Shown: positions 1-11,759, numbered from the stretch's first letter. The stretch: 64,000 bases of DNA from Thermomucor indicae-seudaticae (GCA_000787465.1 JSYX01000045.1:1-64000); one strand, 5' to 3'. Notes: a model not told the origin generated them from the letters alone. Program-made: numbers and translations.

Positions 1-1689
1 TGTCTTTTGCGTTGGGTGCGCTCACCATTTGCGCGAAAAGTAAGTGTATAAATAAAATGTCACTTATGCAAAACTTTTTAATGCATGCACGCGCAAATTT
101 GATTTGTCTAGAGCGTAAATGGCGTTCCCCAATTGACGCAAAAGACCATCTACAGCAGCGCAACTTTTATTTGAAATCCAGTATAATAGGGAAAACAAGT
201 ATCATCGGTCCACGAATATTCTCAAAAATAACCCACGGCGATTTCGTTCACGACCTTTTGTGACGAGACACTTTATGCTTGACTGTGCTAAAGAAAGATT
301 TTCACCCAGGCTTTTCATCTTTTCGAGTCTTCTGTACCTTGGATTCGCTGAACAGCCATTTCCATCGGTTTTTATTACAAATCAGTGGCGGCCTGCCGAA
401 TCTATAGCGTAATATAGCTCTATTTGGCGCTAATTGCAAAAACGCAGAGTGATGACTTTTCCTCTTTTCCTGCCTGTGTTCGTTGCTTCGCCCGATGCTT
501 CAGCTAGAGGTCTAACTATTACTGCCTCTAATATTTTAAAATGGCAGACTTGAGCCAGCTAAGCGTATAAAAGGAACAAAATCAGTATGTAATCTGAGAC
601 AGCTGTGGCGCAAACAACGTCTGTCTCATGCTATGAGTCCACAGGTAATTTACTTTTGAATGTTAATAAGGTATTCCTCGCAGTACAAAAACTGTCAGAT
701 GAAAATTTGACATTAGGTCGGGGTTCTATCTTCGGATTTTTTTCGATGGCAAAGCAAAAAATTTTCGTAACAGTGTTCATGCCTGTTTAAAATACTCATA
801 CTCCGGTATTTACTGTGAACATAGAAATTGATCTAGAAAACGCTATGAAAAGAAAGTAATCGCTGAGTTTCCTCTGGATGCGCGCGCAGTTTTCGCAAAC
901 ATTTCCTGTCTGGTGCAATAAATCAAACTTTGACCGTATACTATATCGAGGTATCTGAAACAGCAATCTGGACGCCTTAATTAAAAAAGAAGTACAAATG
1001 CGCGGACAGCTCACAGACTCCATTTTACTTTGTCGGGATGTCGTGCAATATTTGGTCGGTTGGTAGTTTCTGTCGTTAATCTTTTGACAAATTTTTGTAA
1101 CAAAAAATTTGCCTCTACCAAAAAGCCAACAGTGACGAAATCTGGTCCATGTTTGCTTACTGCGCTCTTACTGCTATACAAAGGATGCATTTGGCACAGA
1201 AAGCCTTTACTTATCGCTGCGTCACTTCATAGTCAATAGTAGTGAAATGAGTATTCAACTGTGCGTAACTAATGAAAAAAGACTGCAAGTGTAAATATGT
1301 CTCACTGTATGGACTCCTGCTACGCTATTCATGTAGATAAAAGTGCGAGGACCTTATGCGGAGATGCCTTTCCATGATGCCCAAGTGGCGTGCGCTTTAA
1401 CGAAAACTCGCAATAAATGAGACATGAGTACCGGTAACACTTGCAAAATCCCCTACACGCCTTAAATATGTCTTGTTCAGTCAGCGAAATTTAGTAATAG
1501 CGAAATCCTGAATATCTCGATGCACATCCCATAACTAGCGAGTGTCTTCTTAAATACAATCTTTCCAATATGCTACGAGGTCACCAGGGTATAGCGCCTT
1601 TACTGCTTATGGAAGCTTCCACGGTGGACGCGTACCGCTAATGCTACGTATGCCAGGAAATAAGACTTCTCAATTGGCATTCGTCATGG
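1..1689. other. Left-edge region with no gene recognised
   Basis: Only short open frames occur here on either strand. None resembles a known family, none has a convincing splice pattern, and stops are frequent in all six frames. It lies downstream of the minus-strand gene that ends at 1690, so its right part should hold that gene's 3' UTR and terminator. No tRNA, rRNA or transposase-like sequence was seen. Confidence 0.5.
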
Positions 1690-2684
1690 TTACGACGTTG
1701 TCTTCGAGTTAGGTTCATTTGAATCACTATTTCGCGAGTTATTGTTTAAGGCGCGGAGTATTCGTTCCTTCTTGACAGAATCATGTCTTTCCACGATCGT
1801 CCGTGCGATTTTATCTGCCTCCGGTTCCTTGAGTTTGTTCCTTTTCGCCTCGTGCTTCTTAACCCAGTCTCGCGTTACGCGCATTATCAGTTGGTCTGGT
1901 GGCGTTTTAATTGCTTGTAAGTTTCTCCGTCGCACAGGTTCGTTTAGATAGTTTTGTACAAGACTGTGCAGCTTCTCTATCCATAAAGCAAGTTCGTCTG
2001 TTGCTTCCGTTATGCTGCTTTGAATTACACGCTGTGCAGTGTGAAAAGTATCATCGGCGCGTGACAACCACCTGTACAACGATTGCGGCTGAACAGTGTT
2101 CACAATATAGTCCCCCACGGTCGTTCGCACATTAGATAGATCGCTCATTAGATTACCCATCGCATCCGTTCCAAAAATATCATTCGTAATTCTTCGCGTA
2201 GTGTCCTTTGAACGATCCCACCATTGAGCCGCCTCGTAATATAACGTCGTAGACCGTAACTTTTGGACCAGCTGCTGAGAATTTACTTTGTACGTCTCTC
2301 CTACGTTCATTATAACTCGTTGGACAGCTGGCGGAAAGATATCTTCGCAATAACCGTTTTCTTCGTGGCAATATTGCGTAAGCAGCGCTACGCCCGCGAA
2401 CAGGCAGAGAGCGAAAAGCAACGAAGACCATAACTGCTTCCTGGGTCTTGCCATGCGTCTCCCCGAGGTTCCGTTCGCTCCATTCGTTCTTTTTGATTTT
2501 CTTTTACGTGTTTTGGAATTGGCATGTGAATTCACGCCGTGGTCCTCAATCACGGGATCCTTTTTCGTACGATCTGTTCTCTGAAGCCAGTGTAAGTCTT
2601 TGAGTTGACTGAAATGCTATAGCATACTTTAAACTTCTTAAACTTTTTAGACTTGTGTTGCAGAGCGTTCTCGATTTCGGTCAT
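1690..2684 (-). CDS. Single-pass membrane protein, function unknown (2 exons)
   Basis: I do not recognise a family. I read exon 1 as 2684-2628 and exon 2 as 2580-1690, joined across a 47-bp intron (2627-2581, donor GTATGC, acceptor TTCAG), giving about 315 residues. The first ~70 residues are very rich in Lys and Arg. They are followed by one hydrophobic segment (about residues 62-80 of the 297-residue exon 2 product) and then a mostly helical, charged tail with Trp-rich patches. This fits a signal-anchor protein with a basic cytosolic or nuclear side. The ATG at 2684 was chosen because exon 2 alone opens with GTG; an ATG at 2783 is in frame upstream but would overlap the start of the divergent neighbour at 2785. 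Start and first intron are inferred. Confidence 0.6.
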
Positions 2685-2784
2685 GATATGCCTTGTGACG
2701 CGGAAAAAGAAAGCGAAAGAACCAAGACCTCCCGAGAAGCTGGGATTGAATGTCATCTTCCTTATCCTCGTTGCCTGACGCATA

Positions 2785-5700
2785 ATGGATACTGGGGACA
2801 GGAAGCAGTTTGTCTTTGTAGAGAGGAAAAAAGCATTACAGCTTGCAGAATCCTGTGGTCTCGGTATCGTTCACGAAGAGGCGTACCTGGTTGGTTACCA
2901 GATTCACATAATCGAGCAATGGTAGGTTTTTAGAAAACCTGCTGATACAAAGAATAACCGCTCCAAATTCCTGCATCGTGATGCATAGGGTGTGTGATCG
3001 CAGTATCGCTTCCAACACTGTTAAAGTGTTTACAGGCGACCAGAACCACCGAGTTAGTATCGGTCTGTCTACGATATTTCTAGTTTGCAGTTTGATCTGA
3101 ACCCATCTTAGATCAAGGTCTGCGTCATTAGCATCTCGGCAGCAGATTTGCAACATCCTCGCCCAGAAATTCAGGACTTTTTCAACACTGGCACGCCTGT
3201 GAAACTCAAGTCTGTGAGTCATGCTCTTCCGATATGTTATTGGGAGGAGTCGCTTTTCAGACCTTTATTTCTAAATCCACTTTTCTTCAGACGCCGCTTG
3301 GTGAAATTATGCTGACGGATCCAAGTGAATTACCCAGCTATATGGATATGGTTCTTGTACCCGACGGCGACTACGATAAATGGATTAATCAAGCGTATGT
3401 GAACATCAACTTGCGTCGGACAAACTGCACAGGTCGTAGCTCACTCAATTTGCAAAAGCCAAAGTAAGAGAATAAGGTTGGCATGTCCAGAAACTTGACT
3501 CAAACAGTATATATTCCTCCTATAGCCCTGCGTCTGAAGAGAAGTTTCGATCTATCTACAAAATAGCAGCTTCTGTCCCGTTTGAGAGCGCTGTCATCAA
3601 ATTGGTGACAGTAGCACAGGTCGCCTTATATCTGTTCAACTTGCTGAAGAAAGACTACATTGACGGGCTGATATGTAACGAGACTACCAACGCTTTATGG
3701 GAATTCTACACAAAGTACAATCCGTACAGGTCGCGTGATGTAAGTGAGCTTGCGACTCTTCTTTTCGGATTGAAGCTTACTGGAATTTGTACAGTATCAA
3801 CTGAAAGAACCTTGGATGGAACCGCATTTGCTGACTGCACTTATTACTAAATTGATTGTGTGCAGAAATAAGCTTCATGCCTACAACTTCACGGTATGGA
3901 GGTGACATGTAGTATGTAGAAGTGAAGTTCTAATAGTGATGAGTGGATTTCTGCATAGACGATCAAAGATCCTTTCGCAGACTACGAGCAGTTCAGATTC
4001 GATATTGAAGAATACCAGGTGAAACTACAGCACAGCGTCTTGATATCTGCAACAACTGACCATAAGCAATCCAGCGCGTTAAAAATCTGAAAAGGACAAA
4101 GGTGATTGATCTAGAAACTCTTGAGAAGCTGAACGAGTACAGCATCGGTCAGCTTAAAGTGCGAAGCGTAATCAAGTCCAAGTTGGATGACATTTCAGGT
4201 ACAGAAAGGGTTGGATGTAGGTCGGCCAAGTTATAACAACAACGTGTAGGTGTGAGCAGTTCTCCTCTTTTTAAAGAATTCTCTGATCCAGAGGTTTTCA
4301 GACATCATGCGACCATTGAAAGCTTAAGAGCGATATGGCGCCCACGGTTAAAGAGTAGCTCAGGGAGTGATTCCGATAAACCCCAGCACGAGTTTATACA
4401 TATGATTAAGGGCGTGTCGGCTCGAACAACTCGTACAAGCGGGGCAGCGGCGGAAATTCTGTCAAAGTTCGCTGGATCACTGCCGTGGGTCGACGGTCGC
4501 CATTACAATAACGTACGCCGTACCAGAACCAGGATTATGTCATCCCGTCTACCGCCTCGCTCACGTATCAGTCAACGTGTGTCTGGTCGTGCTAGGGAGG
4601 CACGAAACAGGTTGCCTAGAGCTAGTTCTCCGTTCACTCCCGGCGGAACCACGCTGACGAGGAGCTCGCCTGCCGCTCCACAAGAAATTCCTCCAAATGT
4701 GTATACACGGCTGGGACACGAAGCCGTGTACTCCTCCGACGATGAACTATCTAGTGAAAGGTACGAGGTCAACGCCGTTACACTGTATGTATGCTCATAT
4801 TCAGCGATAGCAATCGCTATGATTCCGACTTACCAGGATGGCGTCGTCCGTCCGGTCGGTTAAACCAAAGTAAGGGAGCGGAATACGTTTAGTCGAATTT
4901 TATACCGCGAACGTTAACCTTAACCTCTATTGTCCGCCGGTACTATGTAGACTTACCACACGAATCCTCTGCGGAATCTCAAAGATCTATCTCACCGCCA
5001 CTTTTACATCCGGACTTGTCCAGTTCTGGCAGTGATGAGGAGCACTGCGACTGTGTCCCATACCGTGAGAGAGACAGATTTGCTCGACGAGCACGGTCTG
5101 TGTCGGACAGCGTAATTGCATCATATGCGTTTGCTTCTCCCAACGTGGTAGGATCACTGCCTTCCGCCGATGCAAATTCGGCTCAGGGCATTCATACCCA
5201 TGATCCCTTACTACATCGAACTCAGTCGCTCTCAATGATACCGGGTATGGCACGGAACACTGATGATGCTGGGCATACCAGCGACTCTTCGGATGTGTCA
5301 TCACCGCCTAGACCCTCCGTTGTCATGGACATTGAAACATACCTTGTCTATGAAAAGCTACAACGACAGCAGCTTGCGCTGCGACAGGCTTACTCTCAAT
5401 TAAAGAGGCTTTCAAGTGCTTATGAGCAGCGAGCCAACCAGCTTCGAATGACCTATTTGCGACGTTTTAGTGAATTTGAGCAAGTGGAGCGTGCAGCTCG
5501 ACAAGCGATAGATGAGCAAAGACAGACTGACAGACGATTAAGAGAGGCAGAAGACGACAATGCAAAGCTTCATTACGAACTGAACGTGCTTAATGAGCAT
5601 CTGCGGGACGTGGAGGATAACATATCAATATTCTACGGGAAGTTGACTCAGCTCGAGCACAAAATGCATGATTCTGAACAGTCAGTTACGACACTATTGA

Positions 5701-5930
5701 TTATCGGCAATTATTTCACCTATTATTGGAAGAAGCTGAAGTGTTTCCTGGGTTGGGAAGATACTCGGCCGGTGAATGTATCATAGTAGCGTTCGTTGGC
5801 TCGGGTCTCTTAGCTTGGCTCTTTCATTGTAAATATCTATCTCTTTTACAGCATGTTTCCTACCCAAACGATAGCACTAATAATAATCATCCTTCGCATA
5901 ATATTAACCGTCGATAAAGTTCGCTCTTAA
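2785..5930 (+). CDS. STB6-like protein with C-terminal coiled coil
   Basis: The product resembles the fungal STB6/STB2-like family (yeast Stb6 and Stb2 were found as Sin3-binding proteins). I recognise the conserved N-terminal block from the family pattern: an opening DRKQFVF-ERKKALQLAESCG segment, then VPDGDYDKWINQAYVNINLR and NCTGRSSLNLQKP, then KEPWMEPHLLTALITKL. Exons read as 2785-2920 or so, about 2950-3060, a short one ending at 3213, 3291-3463, 3526-3739, 3795-3893, 3959-4018, 4075-4198, 4250-4760 and about 4985-5771. The middle is Ser/Arg-rich and disordered; about 5320-5690 encodes a long Gln/Arg/Glu coiled coil. The end is uncertain. Without further splicing it stops at 5786; a 42-bp intron (5772-5813) would instead add a strongly hydrophobic tail ending at 5930. 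The junction near 4760/4985 is also uncertain. Confidence 0.65.
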
Positions 5931-6339
5931 GCAGTCAACAACAAACGCCATGCATTGGATACTGTTGCCGGGATCTTTCAGTAGAGTTGACTGGTCAACC
6001 AACGCAGCTTCAGAGAAATCAACAGCGATTCTCTGTCATGATTCGCGAATATCCACGCTGCTGCATGCATAAACGTACTTGCATTAAAGACTTCTCTTTA
6101 TTTACCCTGGAGCAGGTACAGAGACGCCACTTGTGGTTGAAGCAAACTTATCGCTTCTTCTTCACTCTTGGTTTCCATTGCATTTTGAAAAAAAAAAAAG
6201 AACTGAAGATCGTGGCTACCTGGCAAAGTAAGGTAACAAGCAGACCAGTCACGCCGTCAAGCGCGCGACAAAAAATTAGACAAGACGAGGAAGTTCCAGT
6301 TACTGCAATTCGATCTTTCCCTTCTTTTCCTTTGCATAT
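5931..6339. other. Intergenic region between the STB6-like and HIBCH genes
   Basis: Tandem plus-strand genes flank it, so it should hold the 3' end of the first and the promoter of the second. A run of about a dozen A residues lies near 6187-6199. A pyrimidine-rich stretch directly precedes the ATG at 6340. No gene was recognised. Confidence 0.4.
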
Positions 6340-8408
6340 ATGAGTCGTCAGCTCTCTAAACGCGTCGGCTTCCAACTCCAGCGTGCGACTAGACATACAC
6401 TGAGTCTGGGTCAACAACGTACTGGTCAAGCTCTTACTCGTTCTCTGACCATGACCACTCGCGCAAACAAGAACAACTTTACTAGTGTAGCCAACAAACG
6501 TTTGACGGTCATGAACAACTGGTTGTCTGCACCTACACGAAAGGTCGTTGACAACAACCGCATTATTTTCTTTTTTCTCGTACTGTTCGTTTGGCTCATT
6601 GCGCAGACCTCTTTTCATTGTAGATGTCTACCGCGACTGCTAGTGCCGAAAGCGTCCAGGTAAGAAGGCGGCCAAGACGAGCATAGGAATTCTTTTTAAC
6701 ATTTGCCTGATGATAGGCAGAGGTTCTCACTAGCAAGAATCTGGCTGTTCGCGAAATTATCTTGAACCGGCCCAGAAAGTTGAATGCGTTGAACCTGAGT
6801 ATGGTCGAAGCCATCACACCCCAACTCGAGGTATATTGGAACCATTGTTGCATGTGAGAACTCGCTTACGAATACAGTTTTGTTAGGCGTGGGAAAAGTC
6901 GGACGTTGCTAAAATCATTCTGCTAAAAAAGAGCGGAGGAAGAGGGTTCTGTGCCGGTGGTGACGTGAAAAGTAAGCAGCCTCTTTTACTATCCATGCCC
7001 CAACCCGAGCTCCGCACTTAAGAATGATAATGATAATACTTAGCGGTTGTGGATCTGGCAAAGGAGGGCAAGTTCGATGAAGCTTGCAAGTTCTTTGAGG
7101 AAGAATACAAGTTGGACTACATTATTGGCACCCTCGACACTCCTTATGTTGCCATTATGGACGGTATCACTAGTAAGTCGCTTTCTTTCTTGTGATAAAA
7201 AAAGCCAGACGCTTTATCGATTGGTATATGTAGTGGGCGGTGGCGTCGGCTTATCTGTACATGCACCCTTCCGTATTGCTACGGAAAACACACTGTTTGC
7301 TATGCCGGAAACCGGCATAGGATTCCTTCCGGAAGTGGGTGGTAGCTTTTTCTTGCCACGTTTAGACGGTCAACTTGGCATTTATCTCGGTTTGACTGGC
7401 AAGCGGCTGAAGGCATCCGACGTCTTGCAAGTAGAATGAATGATTCGAAAGAAAAGGTGACAACACATTGCTGATGATGGTTCTCTCCGTCTAGCTATGC
7501 TGGTATTGCTACCCACTATGTCCCATCCTCACGACTTCCTGCTTTGGAAGCACGACTTGCTGAACTGGATAACCCAACATATGAAGTAATCAATGCTGCT
7601 ATTGAAGAGTTTTCGGCCGAAATGGATGGAGAGCCGCCATTCTCACTAGGTGGTGAAGTTCGTGAGGCGATCGATCGGTACGTAACTACACGGTTATCCT
7701 TGGGATTAATTAAGCCTAGTGACGTGTGTATAAAAGATGCTTCCAGCACAAGACTGTGGAAGAGATCGTGGCTGCAGTGGAAAGTGAAGATTCCGAATGG
7801 GCAAAGGAAACACTGGAGCTTCTGCGTAACGTGTCGCCTACGTCGCTGAAGATCACCTTGGAACAATTACGGGCCGGTGCCCAACTTAGACTGTCTCAGT
7901 GTTTCCAAATGGAATACCACTTGGTTCAAAAGTTCCTGGTAAGTGTCGTCCAGAGTGGAGCGGGACACAGAGAGAGAGCTCAACGAAAACTAAATCTGTG
8001 TTGCAGCGAGGACACGACTTTGCCGAAGGTGTTTATGCGACGCTGGTCTCTCGCGAAAAAGCAAAATGGCAACCCGCTGAACTCAAAGACGTGGATCTTG
8101 GAAAACTCAAGTTTGAGTACTTTGAGTCTGCATCTCCTCACCGCTTGAAGTTGCCTAAGCGAAAGGACTACATGCAATACCCACATCGCAAATTTATGCT
8201 TCCTTCCGAAAATGACATCAAGCTTCTTGTCACGGGCGAAGCCGCTGACGCCGGTACTTATGCTCTCAACAGCGAAGAAGTAGTGAACTACTTTGTGCGA
8301 GAACGGAAAGGCAAGCAGGGTGTGAAGGCTAAGGTGTTGGATGTCTTGAAGCGCAAGACTCGCGTCATAGAAAATGACCCGAATAAGAGCTTAAAATGGA
8401 TCTATTAA
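6340..8408 (+). CDS. 3-hydroxyisobutyryl-CoA hydrolase (mitochondrial)
   Basis: Hydrolyses 3-hydroxyisobutyryl-CoA in mitochondrial valine breakdown; the yeast orthologue Ehd3 is also reported with the mitochondrial small ribosomal subunit. Crotonase-fold signatures are clear: [13 protein letters not shown], the oxyanion-hole loop [26 protein letters not shown], and the catalytic-Glu block [19 protein letters not shown]. The C-terminal half shows the hydrolase-specific [11 protein letters not shown]. Exons read: 6624-6659, then about 6710-6830, 6887-6971, 7044-7171 or so, about 7232-7426, 7495-7677, 7737-7938 and 8007-8408. An upstream ATG at 6340 opens an Arg-rich, Ser/Thr-rich, acid-free segment typical of a mitochondrial presequence; it must splice to the exon at 6624, but its donor is not certain, and the ATG at 6624 is the alternative start. 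One intron begins with GC rather than GT. Confidence 0.92.
7427..7494 (+). other. GC-AG intron in the HIBCH gene
   Basis: The exon ends ..GACGTCTT and the intron begins GCAAGT, ending TCTAG. Only this junction restores the conserved [15 protein letters not shown] reading frame. No GT donor nearby gives the right phase, and reading on through the donor hits a stop within a few codons. Confidence 0.8.
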
Positions 8409-8726
8409 AGATATCGTTAGAACTAAAAAGACGTCGCCTAAGATAGCGACTTTACGGAATACAGTCAATCATTATATGATATAGTTGGACGCCTTTGCTG
8501 TTTGGCCTAATTTCCGTTTTTTCATGAAGGCAAACAAACTTCATGGTATCATAGAGAAGGTGCTAAACGCAGAGCTTTTGTAAACGCAGATGCAAGTTGA
8601 AGACTCTAAAGCGCCCCAGCTGTTATCACCGAGCTTTTCCCTTTTTAGACCTTCTCTCATGCAAACACTCTTCGAAAGATAAACAAACTAGCAGACTGTC
8701 ATATGAATAACTTTCGCTGACCCGTT
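8409..8726. other. Convergent intergenic region
   Basis: It lies between the stop of the plus-strand HIBCH gene and the stop of the minus-strand gene ending at 8727, so it holds two facing terminators and 3' UTRs. AT-rich; nothing else was seen. Confidence 0.45.
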
Positions 8727-10111
8727 TCAAGTACAAGCACCATATTGCGGAGGAGGATTTACAATTTCTTGAACCATGTCTAAAATATCAGAATCTTGAA
8801 AACCTAGCAATTTGGCAACGCTAATAAGGGCCCGAAGACTCTTCATTAGCAGCATTCGACCGGTTTCACGTTCCCACGAACTACGCCGTTTTTCAGTAAC
8901 AGTCATGTCTTTGGAGGATTCTTCCTGTGCTCCTGGCACGGACCGCTCTCCATTTGAACCCCGTTCCTGCTCTTCCCGCAATCGCAGCACTTTTGGTCTG
9001 GGGTCTAAAAAGCTAGTGGGTGGGGCGCTTGATCGTTGATCCGGCAACGACGTCTGGAGCATTTGTGTCAATTCCGCTAGCGCCGAATGATGGAGATCCA
9101 TTAAATTCGGGACGCTGGGTACGGTATATAGTGGGTTATAAGACTGATCGTATTCTTCTTGAATTTCCTGCCGTTCTGTCGTCGATCTGTACTGCGCATC
9201 CAGTGCCTGAAAGACGTAATAAGGTTGCAATGTTCTACTGCCGGGTGCCTGCTGATCTGGGGAGCTTTTGCTGCTAGTAACAGTAGTATTACGATCCTCA
9301 GGCAGGCCCGGAGTCAGCGTACCGGGAGGATCTTGACTCCACCGTGCAAAGTATTCATCTTCCGAATCCTCGTCTTTAGCGGCAACGTCCTGCGCAGACA
9401 TCGACCGAGATGCACCCGCCCTGTCCTCGTCTTCTCCTCTATCCTCTTCATCCGACGACCAATCGCCCCAATAATCGTCTGGGGCATTCCGATTTGAATC
9501 AGTCTAATATCCGAAAGCGGGGTTGTATTTAGTTCCAAAGAAAAAAACAGCGGAATCGGAATATCCCTAAAACCTACATCTTGTGGACTTGGAGGGGATG
9601 AACCGGGAATCCGAATAAACGCCCGCTCAGCCTGCTCCATCGAGCGAGACCAGCCGCCTTTCACGATCTCCTGCTGCCACTCCTTCTCCGTAAATGCCTT
9701 TGTATTGTGGTATTTGAGTTCGCTGATATCTCCGGTACCTTCCTCGAGAACCAGCACAACCGCATAGCGCATCCCTTCCTTAGCAGCGAATTCTACCACA
9801 CAGTGCAATGTTTCTGCGTCCAGCCGTTTATAGTACACTGGCTGCTCGTATATCTTGTCCTGGTATTCTTCAGACTGCCACAATGAATCGATCACTTGAG
9901 GGCATGTGTCCTCCTGCCATTGCACTAGTGGATCCCATTCCTTTGCATCGTTGTCTGTCTTTGGCGGCCCGAGAAAGCGGATACGTTGGGTCAAGAGCCG
10001 TGAAGCCAATGGTAAAAGCGCCGAGTAATTGTGTTGTTGACGATGCTCGAGCACCGTGTAAGCTATAGAACGAGCAACATTCTCGTTGGCGTAATCATCA
10101 ATCGCTTGCAT
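8727..10111 (-). CDS. Acidic protein of unknown function (2 exons)
   Basis: I do not recognise the family. Exon 1 is 10111-9578 and exon 2 is 9503-8727, joined by a 74-bp intron (donor GTAGGT, acceptor ATTAG), giving about 436 residues. The N-terminal ~180 residues look folded, with alternating helices and strands and several Trp. Next comes a strongly acidic linker with the motif PDDYWGDWSSDEEDRGEDED and a second EDSEDEYFARW, then a disordered Ser/Pro/Gln region. The last ~50 residues form a hydrophobic amphipathic helix pair. Without the intron the frame runs into unrelated Arg-rich sequence. The acidic Trp/Tyr motifs suggest a protein-binding region, but no function is assigned. Confidence 0.75.
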
Positions 10112-10306
10112 GTCGTAAGAAAAGATTTAAAAAAGACGAAAGAAAGAGAAACACTCCGCAAACATATCGCGAGGGTCGGCCTTTTTTAACGCAGTATGAA
10201 CGCTAGCTCATAAGATGACGATATTAGATCGGTCGGGTTCTTGCTAGATATTACAATAAATAAATACACAGATCTATGCGGTAGCTTGCAGCAAAAAGTA
10301 ATGTGC

Positions 10307-11047
10307 CTAGATTTTGCCCTGGAGCAATTCCGAGATCGCAGCTTTGCCGTACAACCGCAGAGTGTCAAAGAGTGTAACGAAGTCGACAGTTGAAAATAAG
10401 GTGTCAAAGAAGCCGAATGGTAACATCAACGGGATCCAGCCACGAGCATATTCAAGGGCCCAGGCATGTTCAGGAATCTTGTACTGCTGGCACTTGCCTC
10501 TTGGTAAATGATGCATTTCACCGGGTTTGTATACCTGAGTAGTTACTGCTTTTAGACTTCTTGATCCATTGGGCAAAAAAAGCAATCTATTTACCTCGCG
10601 CTTCAATTCACCAGGAGCGTAGGCCCATTGTTCACCCTCCAAAATGATAAAGTAATCATCGGCCTGGAACCGTCCAGTGTGGCCCTCCGTACCAACAGGT
10701 GTACCAAAGATGATTACGTATTCCGTTATTGAAGCATGCAGAATCCACATGGCGCCCATGGCGCCACCGGCATTGTTAAAGACCCATTCTTCTTTCAGCT
10801 GAATATGACCCGGATATTGCTTCTCGAGGTCTTGAGCAATATTCGTAATCAAGGCGTGCGTGTCGTTTGAGTACTTTTCGATATTGCGCTTCGCGACGTC
10901 GTGAAGTACATGCTGGTCGAAAATGTAGAAGCGATCCTTGACTTGATCGAACCCAGCAAAAATGGCTGCGAGAAGCGACAATACAAAGAACACCTTTAAT
11001 AGTTTTGACGAACAACTGTTCTTGCAGGATGACTTTTCCACCGACAT
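10307..11047 (-). CDS. ERG2: C-8 sterol isomerase (ERG2, sigma-1 receptor family)
   Basis: Shifts the C8=C9 double bond to C7=C8 in ergosterol synthesis in the endoplasmic reticulum. Family signatures: an N-terminal hydrophobic anchor (LLKVFFVLSLLAAIFAG), NNAGGAMGAMWILHASITEY, the block GRFQADDYFIILEGEQWAY, and near the C-terminus ALEYARGWIPLMLPFGF followed by DTLFSTVDF. The ATG at 11047 starts a protein of normal ERG2 size; the open frame reaches back to 11191, but the extra residues have no family support. A 60-bp intron without a stop codon lies inside the frame; removing it gives 226 residues, close to the 222 of yeast Erg2. Confidence 0.93.
   Translation of the reverse strand: MSVEKSSCKNSCSSKLLKVFFVLSLLAAIFAGFDQVKDRFYIFDQHVLHDVAKRNIEKYSNDTHALITNIAQDLEKQYPGHIQLKEEWVFNNAGGAMGAMWILHASITEYVIIFGTPVGTEGHTGRFQADDYFIILEGEQWAYAPGELKREVNRLLFLPNGSRSLKAVTTQVYKPGEMHHLPRGKCQQYKIPEHAWALEYARGWIPLMLPFGFFDTLFSTVDFVTLFDTLRLYGKAAISELLQGKI
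10535..10594 (-). other. Phase-neutral 60-bp intron inside ERG2
   Basis: On the minus strand the intron starts GTAAAT after GAATTGAAGCGCGAG and ends CTCAG before GTATACAAACCC. It is 60 bp long with no in-frame stop, so it can be mistaken for coding sequence. Family comparison (the block equivalent to PEVYKPG in yeast Erg2) requires its removal. Confidence 0.85.
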
Positions 11048-11444
11048 TTTGTTGTTACTGATGAACAAGGGGAAGGGCTCCTCTATATTGCCTCTCATAT
11101 ACTGGACCAATAGGACAAGTTTGCGCTGGCTGGGAATGAATTTTTCGCCAGCAACAGAATTTTTTTGCGTCCATCTTCGCCAAGAAATCATAATAGTAGC
11201 TACACGGTTTTTCTTCCAGTATGCGTTACATTAAGGACACTCTTTGCGCTAAACTTCATTCATGATTACGCAGAATCACTATTCCTTTTCGTCATGTAGA
11301 TCTAGCTTTTGCACTTGATATGCGGAATTATTTTTTCGCGGATATGTTATCCTAACTGTTTGCTTCATATTGTGGGTACTTCGTAGCGAAATATTGAACA
11401 GCTTTTTCGTTTGGTCCGCTTCAATGCTTTTCCAAATCCGTTAT

Positions 11445-11759
11445 TCATGACGAGCTTGTTTTGAGCTGCGGCATGATATGGTCAAGATTCTTCTCCTGAT
11501 CTCCTTCCTTGGCTATCGTTTCAAGTGCGGCAAGCTGTTTCACAATTTCTTGTAAGTACTGGCCTACGCCGGTCGTTTTTTCCCCCCCATTTGTTCATTC
11601 AGCGAGCAAAATGAATTGACGCCCGCTTGTACACGACATTATACTTGTCCAAAAACCCTCTTATGAAAAAAGTAGAGTGTTGGGAAAAAGCGGCTGACTT
11701 GCTGCATTTCTCTTGCATATCACAGCATACTATCTAGATCATCTTTTCTGATCGTCATG
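11445..11759 (-). CDS. Possible small spliced gene, helical product
   Basis: The last exon on the minus strand reads YLQEIVKQLAALETIAKEGD, then an EKNLDHIMPQLK segment and a stop at 11445, a sequence far more protein-like than its surroundings. Upstream, an ATG at 11759 starts MTIRKDDLD before a GTATGC donor; an acceptor CAAGTCAG then opens a frame ending in GFLDKYN. A 60-80 residue coiled-coil protein would result. The intron positions are inferred, and I do not recognise the family. Confidence 0.3.

Noticed and set aside
796..1239. Short open frames on both strands at the left edge
   Set aside because: Composition is not protein-like, there is no family resemblance, and they overlap without splice support.
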